Below, piece by piece: positions 11,024 to 23,487 of a stretch of 64,000 bases of DNA. The notes beneath the pieces were generated by a model that ran no database searches, was not told the origin of the DNA, and saw only the letters and a program-made list of their open reading frames with translations. Each line of letters starts with the position of its first letter. Positions within the stretch are counted from its first letter, which is position 1. Source of the stretch: Aquilaria yunnanensis. Lineage: Eukaryota; Streptophyta; Magnoliopsida; Malvales; Thymelaeaceae. The stretch spans positions 40,904,492 through 40,968,491 of the forward strand of contig CM077600.1 in assembly GCA_039654915.1 (NCBI GenBank), in the 5' to 3' direction. Both the position numbers and the translations under genes were made by a program.

Positions 11024-11882
11024 CTCCCTCCGTCTCATATATTTTGCTCCATTTTTCTTTTTTGGTAGTCCCATAACTTTACACCATTTTCTTTTTAAGT
11101 AGGTTTTTAACATTTTTTTTACCAAAATATCCCTAACAGATTCCCTCTCTCTCTCTTGTGTTTGCCTATTTCAATTATCTCTCTCTCTCTCTTCCCCCCT
11201 CTCCGGCGACCTTGCACTGCAAATCGGCAACGGAGGTGCGACCGACGAATGCGCGATTGACGATAGAGCTCCGAATCTCTGCGGACGGGACGAGAAAAAG
11301 ATGAAAAGGGGCTGGATCGAATCAACGAAGCCAACGCGAATCGGTGACGGAGGTGTGACCAACGGATGCACGATTGACGATGGAGCTCTGAATCTCTGCG
11401 GGAGGGACAGGCAAAGGACGAAAAGGGGCCGGATTGAATCAACGAGGCCAACACAAATCGATGAGGTGATATGATTCTACGAGACCAATGTGGATCGACA
11501 GATGCGCGATCGACAGACGACGTGAATCGACGCCGGTGAATCAAAGGCCGACGCGAATCGATGCTGCGATCGAGGACGATGCGAATCGATGCCGATGAAT
11601 CGACGACGCAAATGATGACGGTGCGATCGAGGACGAACGCGAATCAAGGATGGCGAACCGATTCCGAGATTGAAGAAATGAATCGAGGACGGAGGGGGCT
11701 CGGGTGGGACTGTTAGGGTGGGTTTCACCGTCGCGCTCTCACCTCTTGCCCTCACCCTCGTCCACCGTCGCCGGACTTCGACGCAGAAAAGAAAGGGCAC
11801 AATTGGAAAATGCGTAAGAAACAGTAAAACGCCTAAAACTACGTGAAACTCAAATGGTGCAAAATAAACAGGACGGAGGGAG
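11024..11882. mobile_element. Tc1/mariner (Stowaway)-type element with GC-rich cargo
   Basis: Ends are CTCCCTCCGTC (left) and GACGGAGGGAG (right), perfect inverted repeats, flanked by TA on each side (11022-11023 and 11883-11884). This is the terminus and TA target duplication of plant mariner/Stowaway elements. The interior (about 11200-11800) is GC-rich and built of repeated GATTGA/GAATCGA-type words, unlike the AT-rich termini. Several frames are open on the minus strand but none shows a transposase motif, so the element is probably non-autonomous and may carry captured DNA. Confidence 0.8.
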
Positions 11883-12077
11883 TAATTTTTTATTTGGAAT
11901 TTATGTTAGTTGAAAGTTAGTACTAATATTATATAAATATAAAAAATTTAATGAATATCATTTTTTATAATTTAATTAAAATTTTATAAATATTTATAAA
12001 AAAATGTTATTCAATGAATTATTGTACCTATATACTATTAACTTTCCAAATAACATTAATTTCAAAAAAAAAACTAA

Positions 12078-12699
12078 GGCTATAAATAAACAGAACGATC
12101 GATGAATCGTCCGGTAGGAGTTCATTTATATTTGTTATTAAGCTACATGAATTAGCACAAACACAATTTTCTGTTTGTTTATTTAAATGAACGAATATAT
12201 GAACAAGCTTGTGTTCATTTATTTATATTCACAAATAGTTCGATTATTTTCTATTTATGTTTGTTCATTTATTTTTTCTTTGTTTATTTATTAATTTATT
12301 ATTCATATTAACATATATACTCATTTATGATTTATCCACATTGTGATCCCCATCCCTCTTTCAAGTTTAGGATTTCTTTGGTCACATAGACCAAAATGAT
12401 ATTTGCTTGCGTTTACAAATGTGTTCGTTTATTTAAGTTTGATTAAATTGTTCACAAACTTATTCATATATATCGTTTGCGAACAGATTCATTTATTCCT
12501 GTTCATGATCACATTCATTCGCTTGGTTTGTTTATAGCTATTCACAAAAAAATATAAATAAACACGAACAACATTTTTTATAAAATGAACAAACGAAACA
12601 CGAACAAAGTTTGTTCGTATTTATGTTCATGTTCGGTTAAAACCTAAATAAACGAACATGAACGAAGCTCGTTTGTATTCAATCAATTCATTTATAGCC
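12078..12699. mobile_element. Element rich in GTTCGTTTAT words with GGCTATAAAT ends
   Basis: The left end GGCTATAAATAAAC is matched by the reverse complement of the right end (TGGCTATAAATGAA). The interior contains many degenerate copies of TTGTTCGTTTATTT on both strands. No clear target duplication was found, so superfamily is not assigned. No coding capacity. Confidence 0.5.
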
Positions 12700-12780
12700 A
12701 TAGAAAAAATTCATGTAAAAATTAAAACAAACAATTTTGGATTAATTCAGCTTGAGTTTAAATTATTTGAACCATAAAGT

Positions 12781-13110
12781 CAATTTATTTTAATTTAAGT
12801 CAACTTAATATAAAATGACTTATTTTTATTTTTATATCTTTTTTGCCTAGTACTAATTTTACTTAAAAATTAATATTTTATAGGTGTACTAATCTATTGA
12901 AAATACAATTCTCGTGATCTAATTAAATTTTTATAAATTTTTCCTCTCTAAAATAGAAAAATCAATAAAAATTTAATAACATCATGAAAATTTATTTTTA
13001 AATGATTTATTACATCTACATATTATTGTCTTTCAAATGAAACTAGTTCCAGGTAAAAATTATTTAAAAATAAAAGGTAATTCATTTTAACTTAAGTCAA
13101 TTTATTTCAA
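12781..13110. repeat. AT-rich foldback MITE, copy B
   Basis: Same family as copy A. Left arm TTTTAATTTAAGTCAACTT, right arm in inverse orientation TTTTAACTTAAGTCAATTT. Its right arm is shared with the left arm of copy C, so the two are joined head to tail. Confidence 0.65.
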
Positions 13111-13400
13111 AATGGATTTTTTTTATTTTTTTTCCTCAAACCAATTTCATTTGAAAGCCAATATTATGTAGATACAATAATCCATTTAAAAGTAAATTTT
13201 CATGAGGTTATTAATTTTTTATGAATTTTTATTTTTTAATACTTAAGGCTAGAAAAATTAATAAAAATTTAGTAAGATTATAAAAATTTTATTTTCAGTG
13301 GATTATTTCACCTATATAATATTTAATTTTAAATAAAATTAATTTCAAGTAAAAAAGTGGAAAAATAAAAAAAAAAATCATTTTGGATTAAGTTAAAACA
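13081..13400. repeat. AT-rich foldback MITE, copy C
   Basis: Adjoins copy B and shares an arm with it. Contains the family marker AATATTATGTAGATACAAT and ends near GGATTAAGTTAAAACAT. Confidence 0.65.
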
Positions 13401-13559
13401 TATTTGCCATAAAATAAGGAATTTTATATTAAGTTGACTTAAAACTGAATTTGACTCTTAATATATGTACTACCATGCATACATACTCACATACATAAAT
13501 CGAACTTATGGTGAGAAGAAGCTACTAGTTACCCATGGTAGTTAACAAGAACAACGGAG

Positions 13560-14093
13560 GATGAGACAAGATCTATTTTAGCTCTTTTAAAGCTATATGA
13601 CTACGAGAGTTGTTCAAGATAGAAAGGTCGAGCAAGGCTGGGGTTTCTAATAATTTATTATATGATAAGCATTTAGTTATGAAAAAATTGAAAAGCGGTT
13701 ATTCATTGAGAAACCAAAGTTGCTACTGCAGGCAGGCAGAGAGGCATTTAAAGTCTATGGTGCAATCCATTCCTACATATGTTATGAGTTAATTGAAAGT
13801 CTCGAATAGTATCTATACAATAAGACTGAGATGAATAATTGAAGAAAACCATATTTTTTTAGAGCAGCCAGTTAGAGAAACGTAAGACTCACTGAATTGC
13901 ATGCTGAGATAGAAAGTTAATGGAGGCTGATTAGGTTTTCATGATTTTCAAGCATTCAACCAGGCTTTCATTGCCAATCTGATTCATCCACCAGATTCTT
14001 TGGTTGCTAAGGCCATACGTGGTAAGTATTTTCTACAACACTCTTTTTTTCTTCAAGGTCATTCCTCCCATTGTGCGTCATATGTGTGGCAGA
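13560..14093 (+). pseudogene. LINE reverse-transcriptase remnant
   Basis: Translation of about 13725-13792 gives RHLKSMVQSIPTYVMS, which matches the familiar AGREALIKSVVQAIPTYVMS segment near the end of plant LINE reverse transcriptases. Further on, HDFQAFNQAFIANLI and SLVAKAIRGKYF (about 13938-14035) match the next conserved part. Frames are broken by stops and shifts, so it is a decayed fragment. Interrupted by a CACTA terminus at 14094. Confidence 0.65.
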
Positions 14094-14450
14094 CACTACT
14101 AAAAAATAGATTTTTCCAACGGCCATTACCAATGCATATCCGTTGATAAATTCAAAATTACCAACACATAGCTGTTAGTAAATCAATAATTGGAAACCAG
14201 ATTGCCAATTGCCTAAACTTCAGCCGTTGATAATTTGCTACATATGCACGTTGGTAATTTAGCCATTAGTAAATGACCAACTGTTATAGAGCAAATGGGA
14301 TTTCCAATGGCCTTAGCATTTTCCAACATGCTCAAGTTGGTAACGCGTTGGTAAATTACCAACTCGCACATGTTGGAAAATTACCAACTCATAGACATTG
14401 GAAAATGTTTAGGCCGTTGGTAAATTTACCAACACGTTGGACCGTTTTTA
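14094..14450. mobile_element. CACTA element fragment
   Basis: Begins CACTACTAAAAAATAGATT and continues with subterminal words such as TTTTCCAACGG and CCGTTGGTAAATT. The first 20 bases resemble the inverted right end of the large CACTA element at 46458-55768. No matching second terminus was found, so the right limit is approximate. It sits inside the LINE remnant. Confidence 0.65.
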
Positions 14451-14588
14451 TGGCTTCCTACGACGTCCATTTTGTGGAATCCATTGTTCGTAAAGAAGCT
14501 TTGATAATTTGGCAAACTTTGATTGTGGCTCATGATAATTTGGCAAGCTTTGATAATGGCTCATGATTGGAAGGATATTATGGTATAG

Positions 14589-14851
14589 TTTAAAGCCAAT
14601 ATTATATAGATACAATAATCTATTAAAAATGTAATTTTTAAGATGTTATTAAAATTTTTGAATTTTTTTAATGCCTAAAAATAGAAAAAACTTATAAAAA
14701 ATTAATAATATTATAAAAATTTACTTTCAAATAGATTATTACATCTACATAATATTGACTTTCAAATAAAATTAGTTCTAGATAAAAAAAAAAGTAAAAA
14801 TAAAAAAAACTCATTTTAGATTAATTTAACGTAAGTTAAAATGAATTGTCT
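14589..14851. repeat. AT-rich foldback MITE, copy D (left-truncated)
   Basis: Starts inside the family at AAAGCCAATATTATATAGAT and runs to the right arm (TTTAACGTAAGTTAAAATG). The left arm is missing. Confidence 0.6.
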
Positions 14852-15504
14852 TTAATTCTCTGCAGTTGGTCAACTTATTTTCACTCTCCAAAATTTGAGG
14901 CTTTTTAATGTTTCACATTTTTCTTTTGTTGGTATTCAGAATTATGTATATAAAATACAAAAAAATCTACTTTTTTAGGACTCAAAGACAACGAAACTAA
15001 CATTTTAAAGGCATTGTTTGGATCTAAGAATGGGGAGGAGATGAGAATCGAACCTGACAACAGCCAGTGCAGATGTCCCTTGCGGCCAATTAATTTGGTA
15101 GATATTCACTTTTTAGCTTTCTTTGTTAAGTTTTTGTTCTCTTCTTCATATTTCTTGTAGATATAAATATAATCATAAAGCCCACGAGCTCGCGCGTGCA
15201 TGGTTTGTTTGGTTTTGTTATTTGATCTTTATACCATTGTCATGGGGTTATTTCTAATGCTTTGACACTAGACTCTGATTAGTGAAGCAATTTCTACTTA
15301 AAAAAAAAAAGTCATAAGAGGTGTTTCCTTGATAAATACATGATAGACGAATTAGGGTCATTCATCGCAAGTGATGCCTTCTGAATTTTAAGGGATTTGA
15401 ACTGGCCATGATCAAGAGATAACCATGGATAAGATATAAATAGTTGAGTGAAGGGTTTTTTTTAAAACCCTTTTGTATTATTCAAGCTCAGATGAATTTT
15501 ATGC
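14852..15504. other. Intergenic, no gene seen
   Basis: No recognisable gene or bounded repeat. Confidence 0.4.
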
Positions 15505-15506
15505 TA

Positions 15507-15739
15507 CTCCCTCCGTCTCAAAAGTTTTGCTTCATTTGTTTTTGGTAATTAATCTATGATTTTTTATTTTCAACATTTTAATATATAAATAAAAAATCTT
15601 TATATATGAATGATAATTCAATATATGTAGTTTCTAAATATATTTTTTTTTATTTTTTTTAACAAACAATAATATGAATAAAATTGAGTCAAAATACAAC
15701 AAAAAGTCAAATGTATCAAAATTTATGAGACGGATGGAG
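15507..15739. mobile_element. Stowaway MITE
   Basis: Left end CTCCCTCCGTCTC, right end GAGACGGATGGAG (one mismatch as inverted repeat), flanked by TA on both sides. 233 bases, AT-rich interior. The terminus matches the larger element at 11024, so both probably used the same transposase source. Confidence 0.8.
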
Positions 15740-15934
15740 TATATGTTAGGCTTTGCAGTGGGTTGTCCATTCAAATTCAAACTATATATCAATACTCCCC
15801 GATGGCACTAAAGTTTTTTTTTTTTTAAGATTTATGGGAATAGACTTGTCTAGCAAGGTTAGTTCCTCTTCTCTCATATATACATTAGCGTATTTTTGTC
15901 CAAACCCATTTGGAAGAATGATGTAGGATATGAG

Positions 15935-16799
15935 CACTTAATTAAATGCTGCGGTACACCGTGGTATACCGCTTACCATAAGTACGCGGTACAAATATTT
16001 TCACATTCCGCATACCGCGTATTTTTTTGTATGTATTTTATCAAAAAACTGCAGTATACCGCAAATACCATGTGGTATGTACCATGGTATTTTATTTTTC
16101 ACGGATATTCTTTTTACATCAAAATATCATAAAAATATAAAACATTAAAATATAAATAATACACATATCATAAAATAAAATAAATATTTACTTTTAATTT
16201 TTTTTACTTTTCTTAATTAATATAAAAAATTAATAAATGATATTATTTTTATTTATAGTATATGCAAAATTAATGGATGCATGGTCAGCTGGTCACAGAC
16301 TTGCACCTTTTGTTTTTATCTCCCTTTTCTTTTTTTAATTCATAGTTACTTTTTATACTCTTTTGCATAATATGAGATGAATATGTTGCTTTTGCAGAAC
16401 AAGCTAAAAAAGAAGTGTCATACTTTAAGCTACCTAGAAACTCAATGTGATATTAGAAAGTGTATTGTTATTATTAAAATATTTTTTCTCTTATATTAAT
16501 AAATTAGTTTTTTTAGTATTATTTATTTTTTTTCCATATATAACATTTTTTTTATGTTTTTTGTATTAAAAAAATATCTTCTATCATATATATTTTATTT
16601 ATATTTGAAAAATTATGATGAGAAAAATTAGAATACATATAAAATGTGTAAAAATAAATTATTAAACAAATTATGTCATCTAAAAATAATATTCTAACAT
16701 TTATTTTTTATGGTTACGGTATGCGGTGCGGTATACCGTGCGGTATACCTTAAAAATTTGGGATGCAATATACCTAACAATAATGGTATTTAACACCTT
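15935..16799. mobile_element. hAT-like element with 8-bp TSD GATATGAG
   Basis: GATATGAG occurs directly at 15927-15934 and 16800-16807. Inside, near each end, lie inverted copies of GCGGTATACCGC-type words (GTGGTATACCGC at left; GCGGTATACCGTGCGG at right). The interior is AT-rich with no coding capacity. An 8-bp duplication suggests the hAT superfamily; outermost ends pair only weakly. Confidence 0.55.
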
Positions 16800-16807
16800 G
16801 ATATGAG

Positions 16808-18658
16808 ATAAAAGTCTTCAACTTCGGCCTCAACTCATTTCCCTCTATAATGACAATTCGGTAGTCTTTTGGGTCTAAAAAAAAATAGATATTGCTCATC
16901 CCCTATATTGCACAGTACATTCTACTCGTGTAGGCTTGTAAACATATTTTTGTTTATTAAAAAAAATAACTTATTTCTATGTATGCCTTTTGTGCCTATG
17001 TATTCATTTACATGAAAGCCACTTGGTGGGCTCATGAGGCGGCTAAGCAAAGCTTTGTATGAATGGTTTGTTTACTTTATCTCTTTTCCTTGTTAGTATA
17101 AAAAAGGCTTTAATGAACTTACGCATTTAGGCATTGTAGCATTAGGCGCAAGCCTCTAGTCCAAAAAAGCAAATACTTTCCAGTCTCATATTTTTTTATA
17201 TCATTTATTATTTTTTGATTGCTCTAAACCTTTATATCATTTTTATATTTAGTAAGTCATGTTTCCATATTATCAATAAAATTATAATTTTAATATTCAA
17301 TTTTTCTGTCTCTTAATTTACATGCAAAGTTGATCGATAAAAGTGTTAAAAAGAAGGTAATCTACCCTCTTCCTTGGTATCTACACAAAACTTAAATGCT
17401 TTGAGCAATATGAGATGAAATATATTAAAAGGACTAAAATCTTAAATTGGCCCATTGAAACTTTTAAAAGGCGCCCCGCTTACCATTTCCAATTTTCAAA
17501 TTTTTAACAAGTTGGTCTTTGAACAATATGGATGTCAATGAGTTAGGTTTACAAAAGGTATAGTCATTTCCAAATTCTGGTCACAATATAAAAGCTCTAT
17601 ACAAACCCTTCCCACAACCTTGCAACGGGTAGAGTATCTTCACTCAAACCCTCCATGCGTTAGGGCAGGTAGAGTCAGGTGTTATATCCGCAATATCCAT
17701 ACAAGTGATCACATAATAGAAAATTTGAATTAAAGAAAGCAAGAAATATTTTAGGATTTAGGGTATTGCCCCTTTGCAATTGCAATTGCAGCCCACGACC
17801 TTTCACTGGCAAACTGGGAATTGAGATGAGGCTATTAGGTTATACGATAGTGAATTTTAAGATTTACTAGGTTAGAATTACATTATATATTTGAGTTGTA
17901 CAAGATTAGGATTGGGTGTATATATAATATATGTAATATTTTATAAACTTAAATATTGTATATAATATATGGGTTGAGTATGAGCCAGATACGAGAAGGA
18001 TAGATCCCTTAACTCATACCTCCCTAAGCCCGAAAGGCAAAAAAAAGAAAAAACCTGAATTCAGACCCCAAATCTATTTATTTAAAAAGAAATAACTATA
18101 TTCATTAGATAAGATAGAGTAGAATGCCTGTAGATAAATGCGAAAATTAACATCCCTATTGAGCTGTTGCCTATGGTGTCACTTATACAAGTATTTCAAC
18201 CCCCAGGTACACCCAACTCTAAGGCCCAACATATGAGCTTCAGTTGATATTCAATGGTTTCGATTGGATCAATCCATCTCCTAGTTCTTAAAATTCATGG
18301 AGGGTAACCCACATATGGTGTGGTAGCTATGTTCCAAAATAATGAGGTATTTATATGTCATTCTAAGCCGTGAAAAACTCATCTATTGCTTGTTGACAAT
18401 TGTTCTCGTGCGTGGCTAGCCAATAAAGGCATGAAATAAACAGTTTGAAGGGTATTTGGATTAGGTCCACTTCTTTTAAACTTAAGTTAGATTATTTAAT
18501 ATTTTTATGGTTTTTAGGGTGAAATGACTTTCAAATGATATTGATTTTGGATAAAAATTCTAATCATTTTAAACTAATGCAAATTTGGAAAACAATTTTT
18601 TTGGTAATAAGAATATATTACTGGATAAAATTATTAATTTTGATAGCCTAGAGGAGAC
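16808..18658. other. Gene-free stretch
   Basis: About 1.85 kb with short broken frames. Contains AT-rich and unclassified repeat-like parts. No protein similarity recognised. Confidence 0.4.
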
Positions 18659-18667
18659 TTCAATTTT

Positions 18668-20131
18668 GGCCTAAACCCCTTTCGCTTCTTAATTTTTTTC
18701 AACTTGAACCTTTTACTCCATAAATTTTGACTCGGGTTCACTCACACTTAAACTTCGGAAATTGATACTTTTACCCTATTGACTCACTTAAATGACAATT
18801 TAGGTTATATGAGGACCAAAAAGAAAATAAAATAGAAGATGAAAGACAAATTAGTCATTTTTTCCAACGTAAATCTCTAGTTCTGTAAATGAGTTGGGCA
18901 CTAAAATTAAATGAATTATATTTCAGTGTTAAATACTAGTTGAATCGTGTATATTATACAACATTGGTGGTTTCTTAAATTACTTGAATTGAGAATATTG
19001 GAGCAGATAATTAAAATAACGTAAAAGCCCAAGTCAAATTATTAGCTAGTCCTTCAACTTTTATTTTATCTTCATTTCACTCCCCATATAACTTACAAGG
19101 CAAGCAAAAGTCTCAAATTTATCATTAACATTTTGGGTTAGATGCGGATCTGCCACTATAGTTTTTTTTTAGTTCAATCTCCTACTAATGTTTTTAAAAT
19201 AGGTCGAATATGTCATTAAAGTTTCAAATTAAAAGTGGATATGTCACTGTCCGTTAAAAAGCTAGCAGAAAATGTTAAAAATAATAAGTTTTAAACTTTT
19301 ATGGTGATAATGCAAGTTTTAACAAATTTAAAAAATCTTAGGTAATTAGACTCTCTCTCTCTCTCTCTTTCTCTCTTTATCTCTCGACCAACCACCATTG
19401 CCAGCATCCAGAGCTTTTTTAGCCACTATCTTTTGTGGCAGTCGATGATAAAAGATTTTCAAATGGTTCCAGTGTCTTGACATGAACTTTTCTTGAAGTT
19501 GAAAGCGTCCTGACTCTTGTCGTGTTGAAGGTCCAAATGCACTATGGCAATTGGTCAAGAAAATCTGTACAAGCGTCCTTGATTTTTCCAGGTGAGAAGC
19601 TGATATGCAAATTTTTGGACATTTTTTCTTAGTCAATTTTGCATGTTCGCTTCATTTTTTTATTTTGATGGTTTGATTCTTTTTCTTTTTAGGCAAGAAT
19701 GAAGAAGGAAAGCGTAGTGAAGCTCATTGGTGGTGAAGCTGCCAGGAATAAGGTCCTAGAATACAACAAATGACAAATGTCTAAAAGATCTTGATATTTT
19801 CTGAAAGATATATAATAACTTCAAGAGTTCAAAATTTGCTATTTTTACAATTTTTTGTTATTTTTTAACAGGCAGTGATATATATGAGCTACTTTTGAAA
19901 TATTAGTTGGAGATTAGGCAAAAAAAAATATATATATTTAGTGGCAGAGTTATGCCTGACTCAAAATATTAGTGGCAAATTTGAGACTTTTGCCTACAAA
20001 GTATTTAAGTGGGACAAAGAGGTAAAAGGAACCAATTTCCAAAGTTTGAGGACAGAGTGAACTTAAGTCAAAGTTTAGGGGGTAAAAGGTTCAAATTGGA
20101 AAAGTTCAAGGGTGAAAGAGTCTTTATGCCT
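18668..20131. mobile_element. Long-TIR element upstream of QTRT2
   Basis: Left arm (GGCCTAAACCCCTTTCGC, then TTCAACTTGAACCTTTTAC) is mirrored by the inverted right arm ending at about 20130. Pairing resumes further in: AAAAGTCTCAAATTT near 19107 pairs with AAATTTGAGACTTTT near 19978. Arms therefore total several hundred bases. Flanks TTCAATTTT and TTTAATTTT look like a 9-bp duplication with one mismatch, so a Mutator-like origin is likely. A (CT)n run lies near 19353-19383. Right end is about 136 bases before the QTRT2 ATG. Confidence 0.6.
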
Positions 20132-20266
20132 TTTAATTTTTAGCCCCTTATGGTTTATGGGCTGGAAGTTAAGCCCCAACAGGACGAGCGGCTGTTCCAA
20201 AAACCCTGCATCTCCGTCCTCTGCGCCTCCCCACTTCCAGCGTCAGCAGCGGGAGCCTGAGAGGGT

Positions 20267-23200
20267 ATGAAGTTCGCCACAAAGCCATGGGGCAACGGAA
20301 AAGCTCGGGCAGGGGTGCTTCAACTGGGCGGGTGCCAAGCCCCGATCGAGACCCCTGCTTTCTTGCTCCCCACACGGAAAGGCCTGCCCCTCTTCATCTC
20401 CCCAGACCTTCTCTCCTCTCTCCCTTCCCCTCATTCGCATCTCCTCCAAGTTAGCCCTCTTCATTTGTAAGCTATTCTCTACTGCAGCTTTTTGTGTTTT
20501 TTTTCCCTTGTGCACTCTGACCCATTTTTGCATGGGTTTTACTGGGAAATTGTTTTCTTGTAGTTTGTTTTTGTTTGTTTGATGTTCTTGGTGGGATACA
20601 AGGTGATGTTTGAGAAAATGTTGATGTTTTTACTTTGATTCGACGCTTAAGCATGGAGGGCCTTTCGATCAATACAATTTCCAAGATGGGAGGGCTTCAT
20701 CAAATGCTTGGTTTGCATGATTATTGCTTTGCTGCTGTGCTGAGGGATTCTATTCAGTGCCTTCCAGAAGCCGGTTCGGCTAACAAAGTTGGTGCATCCT
20801 TTGAAACTCCTTGTGGTCGTATTTTGGTAATTTTTCTCATTAATTTCAGTTCATCACGAAAAAAGGAAAACGAAGAGAAAAGGTTGCTAGTTTCCTAGCG
20901 TTGTCTCGGTTATGTGCTTGTAGGTTAAACCGGCAGAATACATGGAAATGATATCTTCCATGAAGCCCAACTTATGGGCCTCTTTAGCTGATGAAGTTCC
21001 TGCTTGGGTATCTGCTAAAAGGAACAGGACCTCTGTTGATCGGACGTTGAAATGGCTTGATCAGTGCATATCCTTGAGCCCAGTTACTCGCTCTTGCCTT
21101 CCGAACTAAACACTTTGGAAGCTCCATTATATGATTTCATAAACTAAACCTTTTATATGGGTAACTGATTAAAGTTTGTATTGGCCATTGGCATTTTAGT
21201 CTGGTGGAGAGAAATTGGGAGCCATTGTTGGAGGTTCCAGCATAGAGGAACGACAGCGTTGTGCGAAAGAAGCGGCCAAGAGAGATGTATCAGGTACATA
21301 CAGCACATGTTTTGTTTTTGCCTTGTAATTCAAGGAAATCTATCTATGATCATCCGAGATATTATAGAATAGGTACACATTTCAGTTTTTTTATTTCTTT
21401 TTCTTCCTGATCAGAAGATGGTCCATTGGCACAATGGCTTTTAGTTGTAATGCATCTGTGAGTAATGCATCTGTGCCAATGTCACTCGTAATCTTTTGCT
21501 AATTTCACTTTCCTGTTCAATAGAAAATTAAATATTTCATGAGTTCTGGCTGCTTGGTCTCCCTTAATATTTAGGTTACATTTTGTAATGAGCAGTCTAT
21601 GACTTCTGCATCAAGCATATTTCATGAAAGTTATTGGTGTTTTCGTGTTATATACATATTTTTGGATTGACCTCTTTGAGATTTGGTGAAATCCTCATAT
21701 TTCATTACCCCATTAATTCAGGATTGCTATTTAAAAAATGCTAAACAAACACTCAGACCCCACTAATTGCCTTACCTAACTTTTTTTTTAAGAGAAAAAA
21801 GAAATAAAAATAAATGTTGAGGTGAATCGGGCTACTGCTTATAGAACATGTTTGAAGTACACTGCTAGTCCTCTTGCCATTGCCAATCTTATTTTTCATG
21901 TGTGGTTATTGCATTCCTCCCTGACAGCTGAAGACTTTTATTTTGGTTTGGGCAAGTATATTGGATTCAGTACCTGTATTTTGTATTTATTCCACTTTAT
22001 GTGCCCAGTTTTCACCTGTGGTGAACCAATTCTCTGGTAGATCTGATTCATAAGATTAATTGGTGCAGGTTTCTGGATTGGGGGTTTTGGGCTTGGAGAG
22101 AGCATGGACGATCACCCTTATCTCCTTGATGCTGTCACTGTAAGTCACTTGAAGTTCATAGTTTTTGAGGGATGAACTTCATAGCCATTCGAAATAGTTT
22201 TAACAGTAAAGCTTAATTGATTCAATGCATATAAACAAAGCTGCTAGTAGGTTTCCAATATATGTTAATCATGGAGATGCTCAGGACCATTCAGAAAATG
22301 TTTCTGCCCCTAGGAAAAATATGTATTCAAGTTTGTCAGCTAGTCTCTCTGTTGATCTCTGCCACTTTTTTTTTTTTTTTTTGTGCTGGAAACGTAATCT
22401 GATCATATAAGGTCGTGTTACTGTGTTGATACTCAGGTTTGGTAATTTACTTACTGGTTCATTCTTAAGTTAATTGGCATTGCAACTACTTAGGGAAACT
22501 TGCCAGAGGAAAAGCTGCGGCTGATATCTGGGCTTGAACTTCCAGGTATTTCTTTGGAAAAAAGAGAGCTTATGTTTTTCTTTTATTTGGAAGAAGAAGA
22601 AGGTTTTTTTTTTGGGGGGGGCGTGGCTGTCTTCAGCAAGCTCCTATTGCTACTTCATCCCAGGGCTTGTTTAGTTTGTGTTTTTAAGAAAATTAATGTC
22701 TGTTTTTAATCTCATAGAGGAGGTATTACAGGGAGTGGCTGCAGGTGTTGACCTTTTTGATTCGACGTATGCATCCTAGCTCTGCCTCAGCTTGTGTTAT
22801 TTTTCCACAAACTCGACTTTGATTGTGATATTTGAGTTGTTTACAGGTATATTTACCATCTTACAGTTGGGGCCTTTGCACTCACCTTTTCACTGGATGA
22901 AACGGATAAAAGAGTGTCCAACCTCTGGTCAAGTGAAGAGGGAAGTGACTGTACCAAGGTTAATTTGAGGGCAATAGTTTACAGGTAACATGTTCATTTG
23001 GCTGCATTTGGTAACAAGAACACCATCACCCCCAAGTTAACGCTGTAGCATGATATCCTTATCTCGAGTTGGTACTCCAAGTTTATATACATTTTAGAAT
23101 TTACATTCTGCATGTGTCCAGGAAAGATACAAGACCCATCGTGGAAGGATGTAGGTGCTATACATGCCAGAATCATAGTAGAGCATACATTAACCATCTA

Positions 23201-23487
23201 CTCAACGTTCATGAGATGTTGGCTCAGATTCTTCTAGAGATGTAGTACTGTTTTCTTTGCTTCAAAATTAGCAGTGACATGTATATTAGTGGTGATATTC
23301 ACCTTGCTCACCTGATCTAAGGTTAAAATGATTTCATGTTTGATGTTGCAGACATAATACGCACCATTACTTGGGATTTTTCGAGTCTATAAGGCAAGCA
23401 ATTAAGGCTGGGAAATTTGAGGAATTGCGGCAAAGGTTTCTGCAGAGCAGACGCGATCATCTTGCTTTGGCAGCAGCTTCTACATGA
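20267..23487 (+). CDS. QTRT2: Queuine tRNA-ribosyltransferase accessory subunit 2
   Basis: Non-catalytic partner of the eukaryotic enzyme that swaps guanine 34 for queuine in GUN-anticodon tRNAs; known to pair with QTRT1. Ten exons: 20267-20466, 20652-20826, 20924-21082, 21200-21293, 22069-22139, 22494-22545, 22718-22766, 22847-22984, 23122-23241, 23352-23487, joining in frame to 397 residues. Visible: [12 protein letters not shown] start, [82 protein letters not shown], and the zinc-binding [19 protein letters not shown], then [13 protein letters not shown]. The Cys and His zinc ligands are kept. Exon 3 ends at an unusual donor (CCA|GTTACT). Start chosen because the N-terminus matches plant homologues. 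Confidence 0.93.

Noticed and set aside
11119..11800. Minus-strand open frames in the mariner-type element
   Set aside because: Composed of repeated Ser/Arg/His words from an underlying DNA repeat; no transposase motif such as a DD34D core.
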